From assembly GCF_000161795.2 (NCBI RefSeq), contig NZ_CP006882.1, positions 1,550,001 to 1,614,000 of the forward strand: a stretch of DNA of 64,000 bases. The letters are read 5' to 3'. Below, in pieces: positions 19,420 through 27,742 of this stretch. The notes beneath the pieces were generated by a model. That model did not search any database. It had not been told where the DNA came from and worked only from the letters and a program-made list of their open reading frames with translations. The stretch is from Synechococcus sp. WH 8109. Lineage in GTDB: Bacteria; Cyanobacteriota; Cyanobacteriia; PCC-6307; Cyanobiaceae. Position 1 is the first letter of the stretch. Every line of letters starts with the position of its first letter. The position numbers and the translations under genes were made by a program.

Positions 19420-20118
19420 CTATCTCGCTTCCTCCTCCCAGACCAGACCGAAACGATGGGCCAGGGCTTGCCGAAGCAACGGCTGCACTTCAGCCGACGT
19501 CAGTCCTGGCAACCAGTCCGCAAGCCGCCCGACCTCACGACCGGTGAGCCCACAGGGGGTGACCAGCTCAAACCCCTGCATCGAGCAATCAACGTTCAGG
19601 GCCAGGCCGTGCTGGGTGATCCAGCGGCGACAGCCCACACCGATGGCGGCTACCTTGCGGTTTTCCAACCAGAGGCCGGTCAACCCCGGCAGACGCTGAC
19701 CCTCCAGGCCCAACTCCGCCAAAACGTCCAGAACAACTTGTTCCAGCTGGCGCAGATACCAGTGCAAATCGGGCGTGCGGCGCTGAAGGTCCAACACCGG
19801 GTAGACCACCAGTTGGCCGGGCAGGTGATGAGTCACCTCCCCGCCCCGATCGATCCGGTACAAGGGTGCCGGTGGCTCTGCAGGATCGAAATGCAGGTGC
19901 TCCTCGCTGGCACCACGACCGAGGGTGTAGCAGGTCTGGTGCTGCAGGATCCAGATCGCCTCCGGGGCCGATGGATCAGCCAGCAGACTGCTCTGCCAGC
20001 GCTGTTGCGCCAGCCAGGCGGCATCGAATCGAACCGGATCACCGGGCTCGAAAAGAAATGCACGCTGGGGGTGGGCCGAATCGTGCGCCGGATCTAGCTT
20101 GCCGATAACAACCGGCAC
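19420..20118 (-). CDS. lipB: Octanoyl-[ACP]:protein octanoyltransferase
   Basis: A 232-residue LipB with the [21 protein letters not shown] block (~res 90-110). The catalytic pair is visible: lysine in [19 protein letters not shown] and cysteine in TPCGLTG. LipB moves octanoyl from ACP to the lipoyl domains of E2 and GcvH. The start is GTG 20118; the family core begins near residue 18, so a slightly shorter form is possible. It is the first gene of the minus-strand run that includes pdhC and is divergent from lrtA, with only 11 bases between the two start codons. Confidence 0.95.
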   Translation of the reverse strand: MPVVIGKLDPAHDSAHPQRAFLFEPGDPVRFDAAWLAQQRWQSSLLADPSAPEAIWILQHQTCYTLGRGASEEHLHFDPAEPPAPLYRIDRGGEVTHHLPGQLVVYPVLDLQRRTPDLHWYLRQLEQVVLDVLAELGLEGQRLPGLTGLWLENRKVAAIGVGCRRWITQHGLALNVDCSMQGFELVTPCGLTGREVGRLADWLPGLTSAEVQPLLRQALAHRFGLVWEEEAR

Positions 20119-20129
20119 AGGAGCGAGGC

Positions 20130-20717
20130 ATGAAGTTGCTGATCCATGGTCGCAACCTCGAGATCACGCCGTCGTTGAGGGATTACACCCAAACCAAGTT
20201 AGAGCGGGCCACATCGCACTTCGGTGATGCTGTACGCGAGGCCGACGTCCATCTCTCCGTGGCCCGCAATCCCCGTGTGCCCCAGCAGACCGCCGAGGTG
20301 ACGGTCTTTGCCAACGGCACGGTGATCCGCGCCCAGGAACGCAGTGAAAACCTATACGCCAGCATCGATCTGGCCGCCGGGAAACTGGCCCGCCAACTGC
20401 GCCGCTGGAAAGAACGCCACAGCGATCACCACCACAGCCACGGCCACAGCGCCAGCCACACCCCCAGCACGGATGTGGTCAACGATGCATCTCCCGTTGA
20501 ATCCTCCCTTCTGCAAGGGCGTGAGGCGGAACTGCCGGATCCGGGAGTTCGACGCAAATATTTCGCCATGCCGCCCATGGGCCTGGAGGATGCACGCCGC
20601 CAACTGGATCTGATCGACCACGACTTTTACCTGTTCCGGGAGAAGGAGAGCGATCAGCTGCAGGTGATCTACCGACGCAACCACGGGGGGTATGGGGTGA
20701 TTCAGGCTCGTGAGTGA
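20130..20717 (+). CDS. lrtA: Ribosome hibernation factor, long HPF / light-repressed LrtA
   Basis: A 195-residue long-form hibernation factor. The N-terminal S30AE domain (~res 1-105) begins [20 protein letters not shown] His-rich linker ([14 protein letters not shown]) and a C-terminal dimerisation domain (~res 140-195, [19 protein letters not shown]) follow. LrtA is the cyanobacterial version, whose mRNA accumulates in the dark, and it dimerises 70S ribosomes into inactive 100S particles. The start is preceded by GGAGCGAGG. The histidine run in the linker is unusual and could bind metal. Confidence 0.95.
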   Translation: MKLLIHGRNLEITPSLRDYTQTKLERATSHFGDAVREADVHLSVARNPRVPQQTAEVTVFANGTVIRAQERSENLYASIDLAAGKLARQLRRWKERHSDHHHSHGHSASHTPSTDVVNDASPVESSLLQGREAELPDPGVRRKYFAMPPMGLEDARRQLDLIDHDFYLFREKESDQLQVIYRRNHGGYGVIQARE

Positions 20718-20731
20718 CCTCCCGGCCCGCC

Positions 20732-21412
20732 ATGGCTGATCCAGCCCAAGAGCTCCCCGACCTACCCCCACGGCTTGATCAGGCGATCCTCGACCCTCTG
20801 CTGACCCGGGACCAGCTTCAAGCCCTCTGTGATTCCGGAATACAGGAGAGCGTGCGGGCCATCTGCACAACACCGCGTCAGCTGCCGCTGCTGCGGGAAC
20901 GCATCGGGACCACCGACGCAGGCCCCAGCCTGGTGGCGGCCATCGGCTTTCCCTTCGGAGCCATTCCCGCTGAGCTCAAGCTGGCGGAAGCGGAGTGGTG
21001 TGCTGCCCATGGCGCCCAGGAGCTCGATGTCGTGCCCGATTTCAGCGCTTTAGCCCATGGCGATTCAGGCGCGTTTGCCGAGGAACTCGCCGCCCTCTGC
21101 GAGCTGGGGCTTCCCGTGCGGGCCGTCCTGGACATGGCCCGTCTGGAGAGCGAACAGCTGGAACTGGCCGTGGAGGCCGCCATTGATGCTGGCGCAGCGG
21201 GACTGCAGACCAGCAACGGCTTTGGCCCGGCCTGCCATGCCGATCAGATCCTTGCGTTGAAACAGCTGATCCGCAAACGCTGCGCCATCAAGGCAGCCGG
21301 GGGCATTCATAGCCTCAGCCATGCGGGGGAGCTTTTGTTGGCGGGGGCCGATCTGCTGGGCACCAGTAGCGCGCCGGCTCTTCTGCAGGCCCAGCGCCGC
21401 CCCGCGGCCTGA
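20732..21412 (+). CDS. deoC: DeoC/DERA-family protein lacking the Schiff-base lysine
   Basis: A 226-residue TIM-barrel protein of the deoxyribose-phosphate aldolase family. Equivalents of DERA landmarks are D99 in ELDVVPD (E. coli D102) and K187 in AIKAAGGIHS (E. coli K201). The residue that should be the Schiff-base lysine (E. coli K167 in IKTSTG) is Q159 in GLQTSNGF, encoded CAG at 21206-21208. It therefore probably cannot perform the classical aldol reaction and may be a non-catalytic or altered member. The start is ATG 20732, 14 bases after lrtA. The TGA is followed immediately by the recO ATG. Confidence 0.8.
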   Translation: MADPAQELPDLPPRLDQAILDPLLTRDQLQALCDSGIQESVRAICTTPRQLPLLRERIGTTDAGPSLVAAIGFPFGAIPAELKLAEAEWCAAHGAQELDVVPDFSALAHGDSGAFAEELAALCELGLPVRAVLDMARLESEQLELAVEAAIDAGAAGLQTSNGFGPACHADQILALKQLIRKRCAIKAAGGIHSLSHAGELLLAGADLLGTSSAPALLQAQRRPAA

Positions 21413-22186
21413 ATGGCAGAACGACGCCTCACCGGACTCGCCCTCAAGGTGGGCCCCCTCGGCGAACACGACCGCCTACTGAGCCTGCTCAGTGATGCGG
21501 AGGGCGTGAGTCGCTTCGCCGTTCCCGGAGCACGCCGACCCAAGAGCAGTCTGGCCGCCGCGGCCCCCCTCACCCTGCTGGAACTGCAGGTGGGAGGACG
21601 CAGCGGCCTGGCCCGGGTGCGACAACTGCGGGTTCTACGCAGTTTTTCCGGCCTCGGGCAACAGCTGGAAACACTGGCTGCGGCGCAGGCGCTGTGTGAT
21701 CTATGCCTTCAACTGGCGGCCCAAGACCCCGTGGACGGGCTACTGGACACGATGCAGCTGCACCTGGAGCGCCTGGAGGAGCACCGAGCCGACCCGGAAC
21801 TGGTGCTGGCCGGCACGGTCCAGGCCTGCATCCATCTGCTCACACTTGGCGGTTATGGACTGCCGTTGCAGACCTGCTGCATCACGAGCGATCCCCTGGA
21901 GCCACCACTGGGGCAGTGGGACTGGCGCTGCAGCCTGCTGCCGCAGGACGGCTTTGCGATCGATGAGCAGCCAGGGGCAGCGATTCAGCTGAATCCCTCC
22001 GAACTGGCCCTGCTCCAGCGACTGACCCGGGCCGAACTGCCCCGTCGCCGGGACGGTGAGCTGATGGGCCCCCCAGCCGTGTGGCGCCGGCTGCTGCGGG
22101 TAGTTGAGATCTGGAGCCGGACGCATCTGAACCGACCCAGCAAAGCCCTGGCCATGCTGCGAGAGACGCTACTAGCAGGGGCGTGA
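21413..22186 (+). CDS. recO: DNA repair protein RecO
   Basis: A 257-residue RecO. The N-terminal OB domain begins ERRLTGLALKVGPLGEHDRLLSL in its usual form, and a helical domain follows. The region after CCITSDPLEPP is where many RecO proteins carry a zinc site; only a CC pair is seen here. RecO works with RecF and RecR to load RecA on SSB-coated DNA. Its ATG directly abuts the deoC stop codon, so the two are cotranslated. The order lrtA-deoC-recO is compact on the plus strand. Confidence 0.92.
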   Translation: MAERRLTGLALKVGPLGEHDRLLSLLSDAEGVSRFAVPGARRPKSSLAAAAPLTLLELQVGGRSGLARVRQLRVLRSFSGLGQQLETLAAAQALCDLCLQLAAQDPVDGLLDTMQLHLERLEEHRADPELVLAGTVQACIHLLTLGGYGLPLQTCCITSDPLEPPLGQWDWRCSLLPQDGFAIDEQPGAAIQLNPSELALLQRLTRAELPRRRDGELMGPPAVWRRLLRVVEIWSRTHLNRPSKALAMLRETLLAGA

Positions 22187-22214
22187 GCCATCATGGCCGC
22201 GATGCAATTACCCC

Positions 22215-23594
22215 TTGAGCGGACCGAGCCTCACCACCCCTGAACCCGCTCTGCCCACCGGCAGCAACCCGGAGGGAAAGCGTGGCTTGGAAGCCGTGCT
22301 GCGCCTCAAGGACTTCCGCAAACTCTGGCTGGGCCAGATCTTTTCCCAGCTGGCGGACAAGTTCTACATCGTGCTGATGGTCTTCCTGATCGATCAGCAC
22401 CTGCTGCTGAAGGGGCAGGGAAGCGGCGTGCTGGCGGAGATGGCCTCGGATTACGGCCTCGACATCAGCACACGCACCCAGGTGATCACCCTGCTGGCCA
22501 CTGGCATCTTTGTGGCCAACACCATCCCGGCCATGCTGCTGGGAACGGTGGCTGGGGTCTGGGCTGACCGCTGGCCCAAGCGTCGGGTGATGGTGGCCAG
22601 CAATGCCATCCGAGCCCTGTTGGTGGTGTTCGCACCGCTCTGTCTGCTGCCGGGGCCCGTCTTGCTTGGTCTGCCCTGGGGCTACTGGGGGCTGGTGGGC
22701 ATGACCTTCCTGGAGTCGATCCTGACCCAGTTTTTCGCCCCCTCTGAACAGGCCACGATTCCTGTGGTTGTGCCGGGAGATCACCTGTTGGCGGCCAACT
22801 CCCTCTACCAAGCCACCAGCATGGGAGCGACGATCCTGGGCTTCGCGCTGGGGGAACCGATTCTTCGCGCCCTGCACAGCAGCCTGGCGATCATCGGCAT
22901 TGATGGCGGCGAGTTTCTGCTGCTTCCGCTCTGTTACGGCCTTGCGGCCCTCAGCCTGTCGCGCCTGAAGCTGCAGGAAGCCCCCAAGCCTCCCTCCAAT
23001 ACATCTGTGTGGACGGAGATCGGCGAAGGATTACAGGTGCTGCGCCGGGTGCCGTTGGTGCGTGGCGCCATGATTCATCTGGTGCTGCTCTACAGCCTGT
23101 TGGCAGCGCTTTACGTGTTGGCGCTCCAGCTGGCTGCCTTGATCGAGAACCTGGGCGCCTCAGGCTTTGGTGCCCTCCTGGCAATGAGTGGGCTAGGCAT
23201 GGCGATCGGAGCCGTGGTGATCGCCCAGCTGGGCCATCGGTTCAGCCGCCGCCGGCTCACGGCAGCAGGGCTGGGAACCATCACCTGGACCCTGGTGCTG
23301 CTCAGCCAGCTGCGGGGATCCCTGGCCTTCACCCTGAGCCTCTGCGGAATCCTGGGCATCGGAGCAGCTCTGGTGGCGATCCCAGCGCAGACCACGATTC
23401 AGGAAGAAACCCCCGAAACCGAGCGCGGCAGGGTGTTCGGACTGCAGAACAACCTGATCAACATTGCCCTGAGTCTGCCGCTGGTGCTGGCGGGCACCTT
23501 GGTGAGCAGCATTGGTCTTCAACCGGTGCTGTGGCTGCTGGCGGGGTTGGCACTGGTGGCGGCGTTGATCGAACGGCCGTGGCAACGCTGCTAA
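22215..23594 (+). CDS. MFS transporter
   Basis: A 459-residue protein with about 12 hydrophobic spans. The loop after span 2 reads GVWADRWPKRRVMVASNAIR, a version of the MFS motif A. The N-terminus (RLKDFRKLWLGQIFSQLADKFY) and general layout fit the MFS_3/enterobactin-exporter-like branch common in cyanobacteria. The substrate is unknown. The start is a TTG at 22215; residues before the first span are polar and the exact start is uncertain. It lies 28 bases after recO. Confidence 0.85.
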   Translation: MSGPSLTTPEPALPTGSNPEGKRGLEAVLRLKDFRKLWLGQIFSQLADKFYIVLMVFLIDQHLLLKGQGSGVLAEMASDYGLDISTRTQVITLLATGIFVANTIPAMLLGTVAGVWADRWPKRRVMVASNAIRALLVVFAPLCLLPGPVLLGLPWGYWGLVGMTFLESILTQFFAPSEQATIPVVVPGDHLLAANSLYQATSMGATILGFALGEPILRALHSSLAIIGIDGGEFLLLPLCYGLAALSLSRLKLQEAPKPPSNTSVWTEIGEGLQVLRRVPLVRGAMIHLVLLYSLLAALYVLALQLAALIENLGASGFGALLAMSGLGMAIGAVVIAQLGHRFSRRRLTAAGLGTITWTLVLLSQLRGSLAFTLSLCGILGIGAALVAIPAQTTIQEETPETERGRVFGLQNNLINIALSLPLVLAGTLVSSIGLQPVLWLLAGLALVAALIERPWQRC

Positions 23595-23610
23595 CTTGCC
23601 TTTTCGCCTG

Positions 23611-23616
23611 AGGAGG
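23611..23616 (+). promoter_or_regulatory. Shine-Dalgarno AGGAGG for the glycosyltransferase
   Basis: A perfect AGGAGG lies ten bases before TTG 23627 and fixes that unusual codon as the start. Confidence 0.75.
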
Positions 23617-23626
23617 CCCAACCCGC

Positions 23627-24796
23627 TTGGCGCAGATTGCGTGGCTCGGAAAGAAGTCTCCCTTCTGCGGGAATGTGTCCTACGGGATCAGCACCACGGA
23701 TGCCCTGCGCAAACGCGGGCATCAGGTGCACTTCATCCATTTCGATAACCCGCGCAGCCCAGAGCGCGACAACACATCGCTGCTGGCCAACGACCCGGAC
23801 GTCAGCCTGCCTTATCTGGTCAAATCGCAGGTCTACACGATCCCTTCCCCTGGGGCGCAGCGGGAGCTGAGGGAGTCCCTGGAGCGTCTGCAGCCCGATC
23901 TCGTGCACGCCAGCCTCACCCTTTCACCCCTGGATTTCCGCCTACCGGAGCTCTGTCAGCAGCTGGGAGTGCCCCTAGTGGCCACCTTTCATCCCCCCTT
24001 CGATGCAGGCCTGCGCAACCTGACGGCCGGCACCCAACAGCTCACGTACCAGCTGTATGCACCGGCCCTGGCCCGCTACGACCGGGTGATCGTGTTTTCA
24101 CAGCTTCAGGCGGACTTTCTCGAGCGCCTGGGCGTTCCAGCCGATCGTCTGACGGTGATTCCCAATGGTGTGGACACCGACCGCTGGTGCCCCACCAGCC
24201 CCGGCACCCTTTCGCTGATGCATCAGCAGTTGCGGCAACGGCTGGGACGAGAGCGGATTTTTCTCTACATGGGGCGCCTGGCAACGGAGAAGAACGTTGA
24301 AGCCCTGCTGCGGGCCTGGCGGCTGGTTTCACCGGAAGGCTGCCGGTTGGTGATCGTCGGCGACGGGCCACTGCGCAACAGCCTGATGAACCAGTTCAAC
24401 GACGATCGAATCCTCTGGTGGGGCCACGAGCCGGACCTGGACACCCGGGTTGCTCTGCTCCAGTGCGCTGAGGTCTTCATCCTTCCGAGCCTTGTGGAGG
24501 GCCTGTCGCTGGCCTTACTGGAGGCGATGGCCAGCGGAACAGCCTGCGTGGCCACCGATGCCGGTGCCGATGGCGAGGTGCTGGAGCGAGGGGCGGGAAT
24601 CGTGCTGAGCACCCAGGGCGTGACCACCCAGTTGCGCACGCTGCTGCCGGTGCTCAGGGACCAGCCGGTACTGACCGCGGAACTGGGCCGCAAAGCCCGA
24701 CTCCGCGCCTTGGAGCGCTACACGATTTCCAGCAACATCGACGCCCTCGAACAGCTCTATGCCGACCTGATGCAGACCAGCACGGTCGCCGCCTGA
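23627..24796 (+). CDS. Glycosyltransferase family 4 (group 1)
   Basis: A 389-residue GT-B fold enzyme. The C-terminal Rossmann half has YMGRLATEKNVEALLRAW (~res 214-231), VIVGDGP and the E-x7-E motif in EGLSLALLEAMASG, which binds the nucleotide sugar. The N-terminal half begins MAQIAWLGKKSPFCGNVSYG. It should be a cytoplasmic retaining transferase, but donor and acceptor are unknown. It starts at TTG with a perfect ribosome binding site, 32 bases after the MFS gene, and is the last gene of the plus-strand run. Confidence 0.9.
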   Translation: MAQIAWLGKKSPFCGNVSYGISTTDALRKRGHQVHFIHFDNPRSPERDNTSLLANDPDVSLPYLVKSQVYTIPSPGAQRELRESLERLQPDLVHASLTLSPLDFRLPELCQQLGVPLVATFHPPFDAGLRNLTAGTQQLTYQLYAPALARYDRVIVFSQLQADFLERLGVPADRLTVIPNGVDTDRWCPTSPGTLSLMHQQLRQRLGRERIFLYMGRLATEKNVEALLRAWRLVSPEGCRLVIVGDGPLRNSLMNQFNDDRILWWGHEPDLDTRVALLQCAEVFILPSLVEGLSLALLEAMASGTACVATDAGADGEVLERGAGIVLSTQGVTTQLRTLLPVLRDQPVLTAELGRKARLRALERYTISSNIDALEQLYADLMQTSTVAA

Positions 24797-24805
24797 GCCA
24801 AGCAA

Positions 24806-25324
24806 TCAGCGCCAGTCCAAGCCAGGAACCCAGCTCATTATCGCCGGGGTGACTGCGGCGTATTGGCTGTAATCCGGATGCAGCGCCCGCAACCCCTGCT
24901 CCTCGAAGCGGGCTTTGCCCCGCAGCACAGACGCCAGGCTGATCAACAGCAACAGATGCAGCGGGCTGCCTGTGGCCAGCACCACTCCTGCGGAACACAG
25001 CAATACCGCCTGGTACAAGGGATGCCGGCAGATGGCATAGGAGCCTGTGGCGATCAACTGATTCGCCGGCTTGGGAGCCGGCAGCGGCGAAAGGCTGGCC
25101 CCGAGACAGCGAAACGCCTCAAGGGCCCTAAACAGGCCAAAAGCCAACAGCAGCAGGCCCAGCCCTAACAATGGTTTGGGCCAAATCGCCACACCGAAGC
25201 TGGCGGGCGCTGGCCAGACCGGCAGCAGATGGGCCGTGATCAGAAGCAGCTGGGCCAGCAGCCACCACTCACCCCGGCGGTTGTCCAACCAGCCGCCCCA
25301 ACTGAAGCCCCAATCGGAGAACAT
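24806..25324 (-). CDS. Isoprenylcysteine/phospholipid methyltransferase-like membrane protein
   Basis: A 172-residue protein with four to five membrane spans and the C-terminal signature GSYAICRHPLYQAVLL ... RFEEQGLRALHPDYSQYA. The RHPxY and later E residues bind SAM in the ICMT/PEMT family. Cyanobacterial members are mostly uncharacterised and may methylate lipids or prenyl compounds. It converges with the glycosyltransferase gene (gap nine bases) and directly follows the broken transpeptidase-like gene. Confidence 0.85.
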   Translation of the reverse strand: MFSDWGFSWGGWLDNRRGEWWLLAQLLLITAHLLPVWPAPASFGVAIWPKPLLGLGLLLLAFGLFRALEAFRCLGASLSPLPAPKPANQLIATGSYAICRHPLYQAVLLCSAGVVLATGSPLHLLLLISLASVLRGKARFEEQGLRALHPDYSQYAAVTPAIMSWVPGLDWR

Positions 25325-25891
25325 TCACTCGCTGACCGCCAATGTTCGGACGTTAGGGCGCTGCACCAGACCCGCCAGGGTCTGCATGTCGTCCCAGCGA
25401 ATCAAGCCCACACAGCCGAGCGTACCGCTGTTGGCATTGCGGTTGGCACTGGGGTCGAGATGAATGCCCAGATGGCCTCGACCCGTGGGGAACTGCGGTT
25501 CAATCCCAATCCAAATCGGCCCGAGCTCCCGCGGACCCGCGGGACCCAGGGGCTCCACCGGCCCAAGGAAATAGCGACCGGCGGGGAGCGGCGCGCGGGT
25601 GCCGGAGCGATGGCGATCGGCGTTCTGACGGTGGGCCCGACCGCTGACGGCATCGAAGTGCTGCACGGGCTGACCTGGGGTTTCTAGACGCAGACTCCAG
25701 ATGAGATCGCCCGTGCGCGGGAGCGATCGCGTGGTGCGGTTCAGCACTAAGACCGACTCATTGGCGGAGGTAGAGATGGATGGCTACGTGGTGGGGAGCC
25801 TGGAGGCAGAGGCCAGATCCCTCTCAGCGGCAGAAGAGGGCACGACCAACAGCGCCAACAGCTTTAACGCGAGAAAAGATCGAACGACCAC
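25325..25891 (-). pseudogene. Secreted L,D-transpeptidase-like gene broken by an amber codon
   Basis: A GTG at 25891 opens a textbook signal peptide (MVVRSFLALKLLALLVVPSSAA) and 13 further residues, then meets TAG at 25784-25786. The same frame continues without any further stop for 153 codons to 25325. Its C-terminal part reads GHLGIHLDPSA ... SGTLGCVGL, with the His and Gly-Cys spacing of an L,D-transpeptidase-type active site. A single change from CAG to TAG would explain the break. A shorter product from GTG 25747 would lack the signal peptide. Family assignment is tentative. A sequencing error is possible. Confidence 0.7.
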
Positions 25892-25937
25892 AGCAGCCAG
25901 GCAAACAGGCCGGAACCCTATGGGCGGTTTTATTCGC

Positions 25938-26381
25938 TTAGGAAATAAAAGCCAGCGCTCTCCCCGTCCCATTCTGAGACCCAGCTCGAGAAAAGGTTCG
26001 GAGTTCGTTTTCGGCCAGCCGCAGCGCTTCAGCCTCCTTGACTGGAGCCAGGGCGCACCTGTCATCCAGCAGGCGCTGCAGGCGCGGGCTGACGGCGACA
26101 ACCAGGGGATTAGTCAGCACGCGCCGGCTGATGCCCAACTCCTCGAGCGAAATCGCCAGGGTTTGGCTGGCCTGGCTGCGCGGAAGACGCCCCTTCTCCA
26201 CCTGGCAGTTGCTGCTGGCCTTGGCCATGGCGGCATAGCCGCGAATGCGGCGGGCCAGCACCACCACCACAACCCGGCGCTGAACCTCGGGTGCAAAGGG
26301 AGCATCCTCGGCCGCAACAGAGATGGGTGTTGCCATGGGCAGACCCAGCAGAACCGCAGCAAAGGTGCGGAGGAGACGCAT
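25938..26381 (-). CDS. Hypothetical secreted protein, 147 residues
   Basis: ATG 26381 gives a signal peptide (MRLLRTFAAVLLGLPMATPISVAA), and the mature part is a small polar protein with one valine-rich strand (RRVVVVVLARRIRGYAAMAKA) and two cysteines (SSNCQVEKG and DDRCALAP) that could pair. I do not recognise a family. A TTG one codon upstream is possible. It lies 46 bases before the broken transpeptidase-like gene on the same strand. Confidence 0.65.
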   Translation of the reverse strand: MRLLRTFAAVLLGLPMATPISVAAEDAPFAPEVQRRVVVVVLARRIRGYAAMAKASSNCQVEKGRLPRSQASQTLAISLEELGISRRVLTNPLVVAVSPRLQRLLDDRCALAPVKEAEALRLAENELRTFSRAGSQNGTGRALAFIS

Positions 26382-26402
26382 CAAAGTGTCTGGAACGCCC
26401 CC

Positions 26403-26963
26403 TCAGTCAAGCCTGGGAAATAGCTGGGCGATGCTGCTACCGGTGTACTGCGCCACCCATCCCTCGGGGTTGTTGAACCAACGCACAGCACAGAACTGAG
26501 GCTGAGACCCCATGTCAAACCAATGACGGGTCCCTGCCGGGACCCGCATCAGGTCGCCCCGTTCGCACAGCACGCTGAGCACCTCGGAACCAATGTGCAG
26601 CACAAACAAGCCGCACCCTTCAACAAAAAAGCGCACTTCGTCTTCGGCGTGGGTGTGCTCCTCAAGGAACTTGCGGCGCAGAGGCTCACGATCAGGGTGA
26701 TCCGGCGTCATCCGAATCGCGTCGACCGTCTCGTAACCACCATCGCGTTGAACCCGGGCAATGGCATCGGCATAGGCCTGGAGGATGGTGGCCTGGTCGG
26801 CCCCCTCCGGCAGACCCTGCTCCGCCTGCCATTGCTCAAAGCCGATGCCCCGGCGGCTGAGCTCCGCCTGAATCACTGCCGGATCATCGCTCTCAAGCGC
26901 AGGCATGGGCCCATTCAGAGCATGGGCTGCGCTTTCGTCTGGAAAGATGCTGAGACGACTCAT
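26403..26963 (-). CDS. mtnD: Acireductone dioxygenase (methionine salvage)
   Basis: A 186-residue cupin. Metal ligands of acireductone dioxygenase are visible: HTHAEDE (~res 97-103: two His and Glu) and the last His in GTRHWFD (~res 142). The family oxidises acireductone to the keto acid precursor of methionine plus formate (Fe form) or an off-pathway product (Ni form). No other methionine salvage gene lies nearby. It is divergent from cobI, with both genes starting in an ~70-base gap. Confidence 0.95.
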   Translation of the reverse strand: MSRLSIFPDESAAHALNGPMPALESDDPAVIQAELSRRGIGFEQWQAEQGLPEGADQATILQAYADAIARVQRDGGYETVDAIRMTPDHPDREPLRRKFLEEHTHAEDEVRFFVEGCGLFVLHIGSEVLSVLCERGDLMRVPAGTRHWFDMGSQPQFCAVRWFNNPEGWVAQYTGSSIAQLFPRLD

Positions 26964-27031
26964 CGTCTGGACCCCGGGCGCATCGACTGCTGACCATCAT
27001 CGATCCCACCACGACTGGGGGTCTCACACTG

Positions 27032-27742
27032 GTGGGGGTCGGCCCGGGCGATCCTTCCCTGCTCACCCTGGCCGCCGTTGAAGCCATCCGCCGAGCAGAG
27101 GTGGTGGCCTACCCGGTCGGACGACCGGGAGCCGACAGCATGGCCGCAAAAATCGCCGCGGCCTGGATCCGCAGCGACCATCAGCGCCTGCCCTTGTTGT
27201 TCCCAATGGTGGAAGCCGCCGAACCGCGTCGCACCGCCTGGGGCGCGGCGGCGCAGGAGCTGCAGCAATCCATCCGTTCTGGCCAGCAGGTGGCACTGCT
27301 GTGTGAGGGAGATGCGTCTCTGTTTGCGAGCTGCAGCTACGTGCTGCTGGCCCTTCGTCAGGCGTGGCCCGACTGTCCCGTCAGCGTGATTCCCGGCATC
27401 ACCGCCTGCTCGGCAGCCGCGGCTGCGGGCCTCTGGCCCCTCGCTCTGCAGCAGGACCAACTGCTGTTGCGCCCTTGCCCCGACACGCCTGAGGAGCTGG
27501 GGCGGGTGCTGGACACCGCCGAGGCAACGGGGCAAGTTCTGGCCCTGCTGAAGCTGGGTCGGCGCTGGAGTTGGGTGCAACCCCTGCTGAAGCAGAGAGG
27601 CCTGCTGCAACAAGCACTGTTTGCCGAGCGGGTCGGCTGGCCCGACCAGCAGATCTGTTGCGCGGATGCAGTGGCAGCCGACCCCCGCCCCTACTTCTCG
27701 CTGCTGCTGATCCGGCAGGGATGGCCAGAGGTGCTGCCCTAG
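27032..27742 (+). CDS. cobI: Precorrin-2 C20-methyltransferase
   Basis: A SAM-dependent tetrapyrrole methylase with GVGPGDPSLLTLAAVE at the start, CEGDASLFAS (~res 91-100) and PGITACSAAAAA (~res 117-128), all typical of CobI/CbiL in B12 synthesis. GTG 27032 is the first standard start after an in-frame stop at 26951, but it cuts off the residues LTLV that form the first strand. The frame is open back to CTG codons at 26987 and 26990, so the real start may be a CTG. Its stop TAG overlaps that of convergent proC in the palindrome CTAG. Confidence 0.9.
   Translation: MGVGPGDPSLLTLAAVEAIRRAEVVAYPVGRPGADSMAAKIAAAWIRSDHQRLPLLFPMVEAAEPRRTAWGAAAQELQQSIRSGQQVALLCEGDASLFASCSYVLLALRQAWPDCPVSVIPGITACSAAAAAGLWPLALQQDQLLLRPCPDTPEELGRVLDTAEATGQVLALLKLGRRWSWVQPLLKQRGLLQQALFAERVGWPDQQICCADAVAADPRPYFSLLLIRQGWPEVLP

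Noticed and set aside
20352-20873. Open frame on the minus strand opposite lrtA/deoC
   Set aside because: No domain, and both plus-strand genes are certain.
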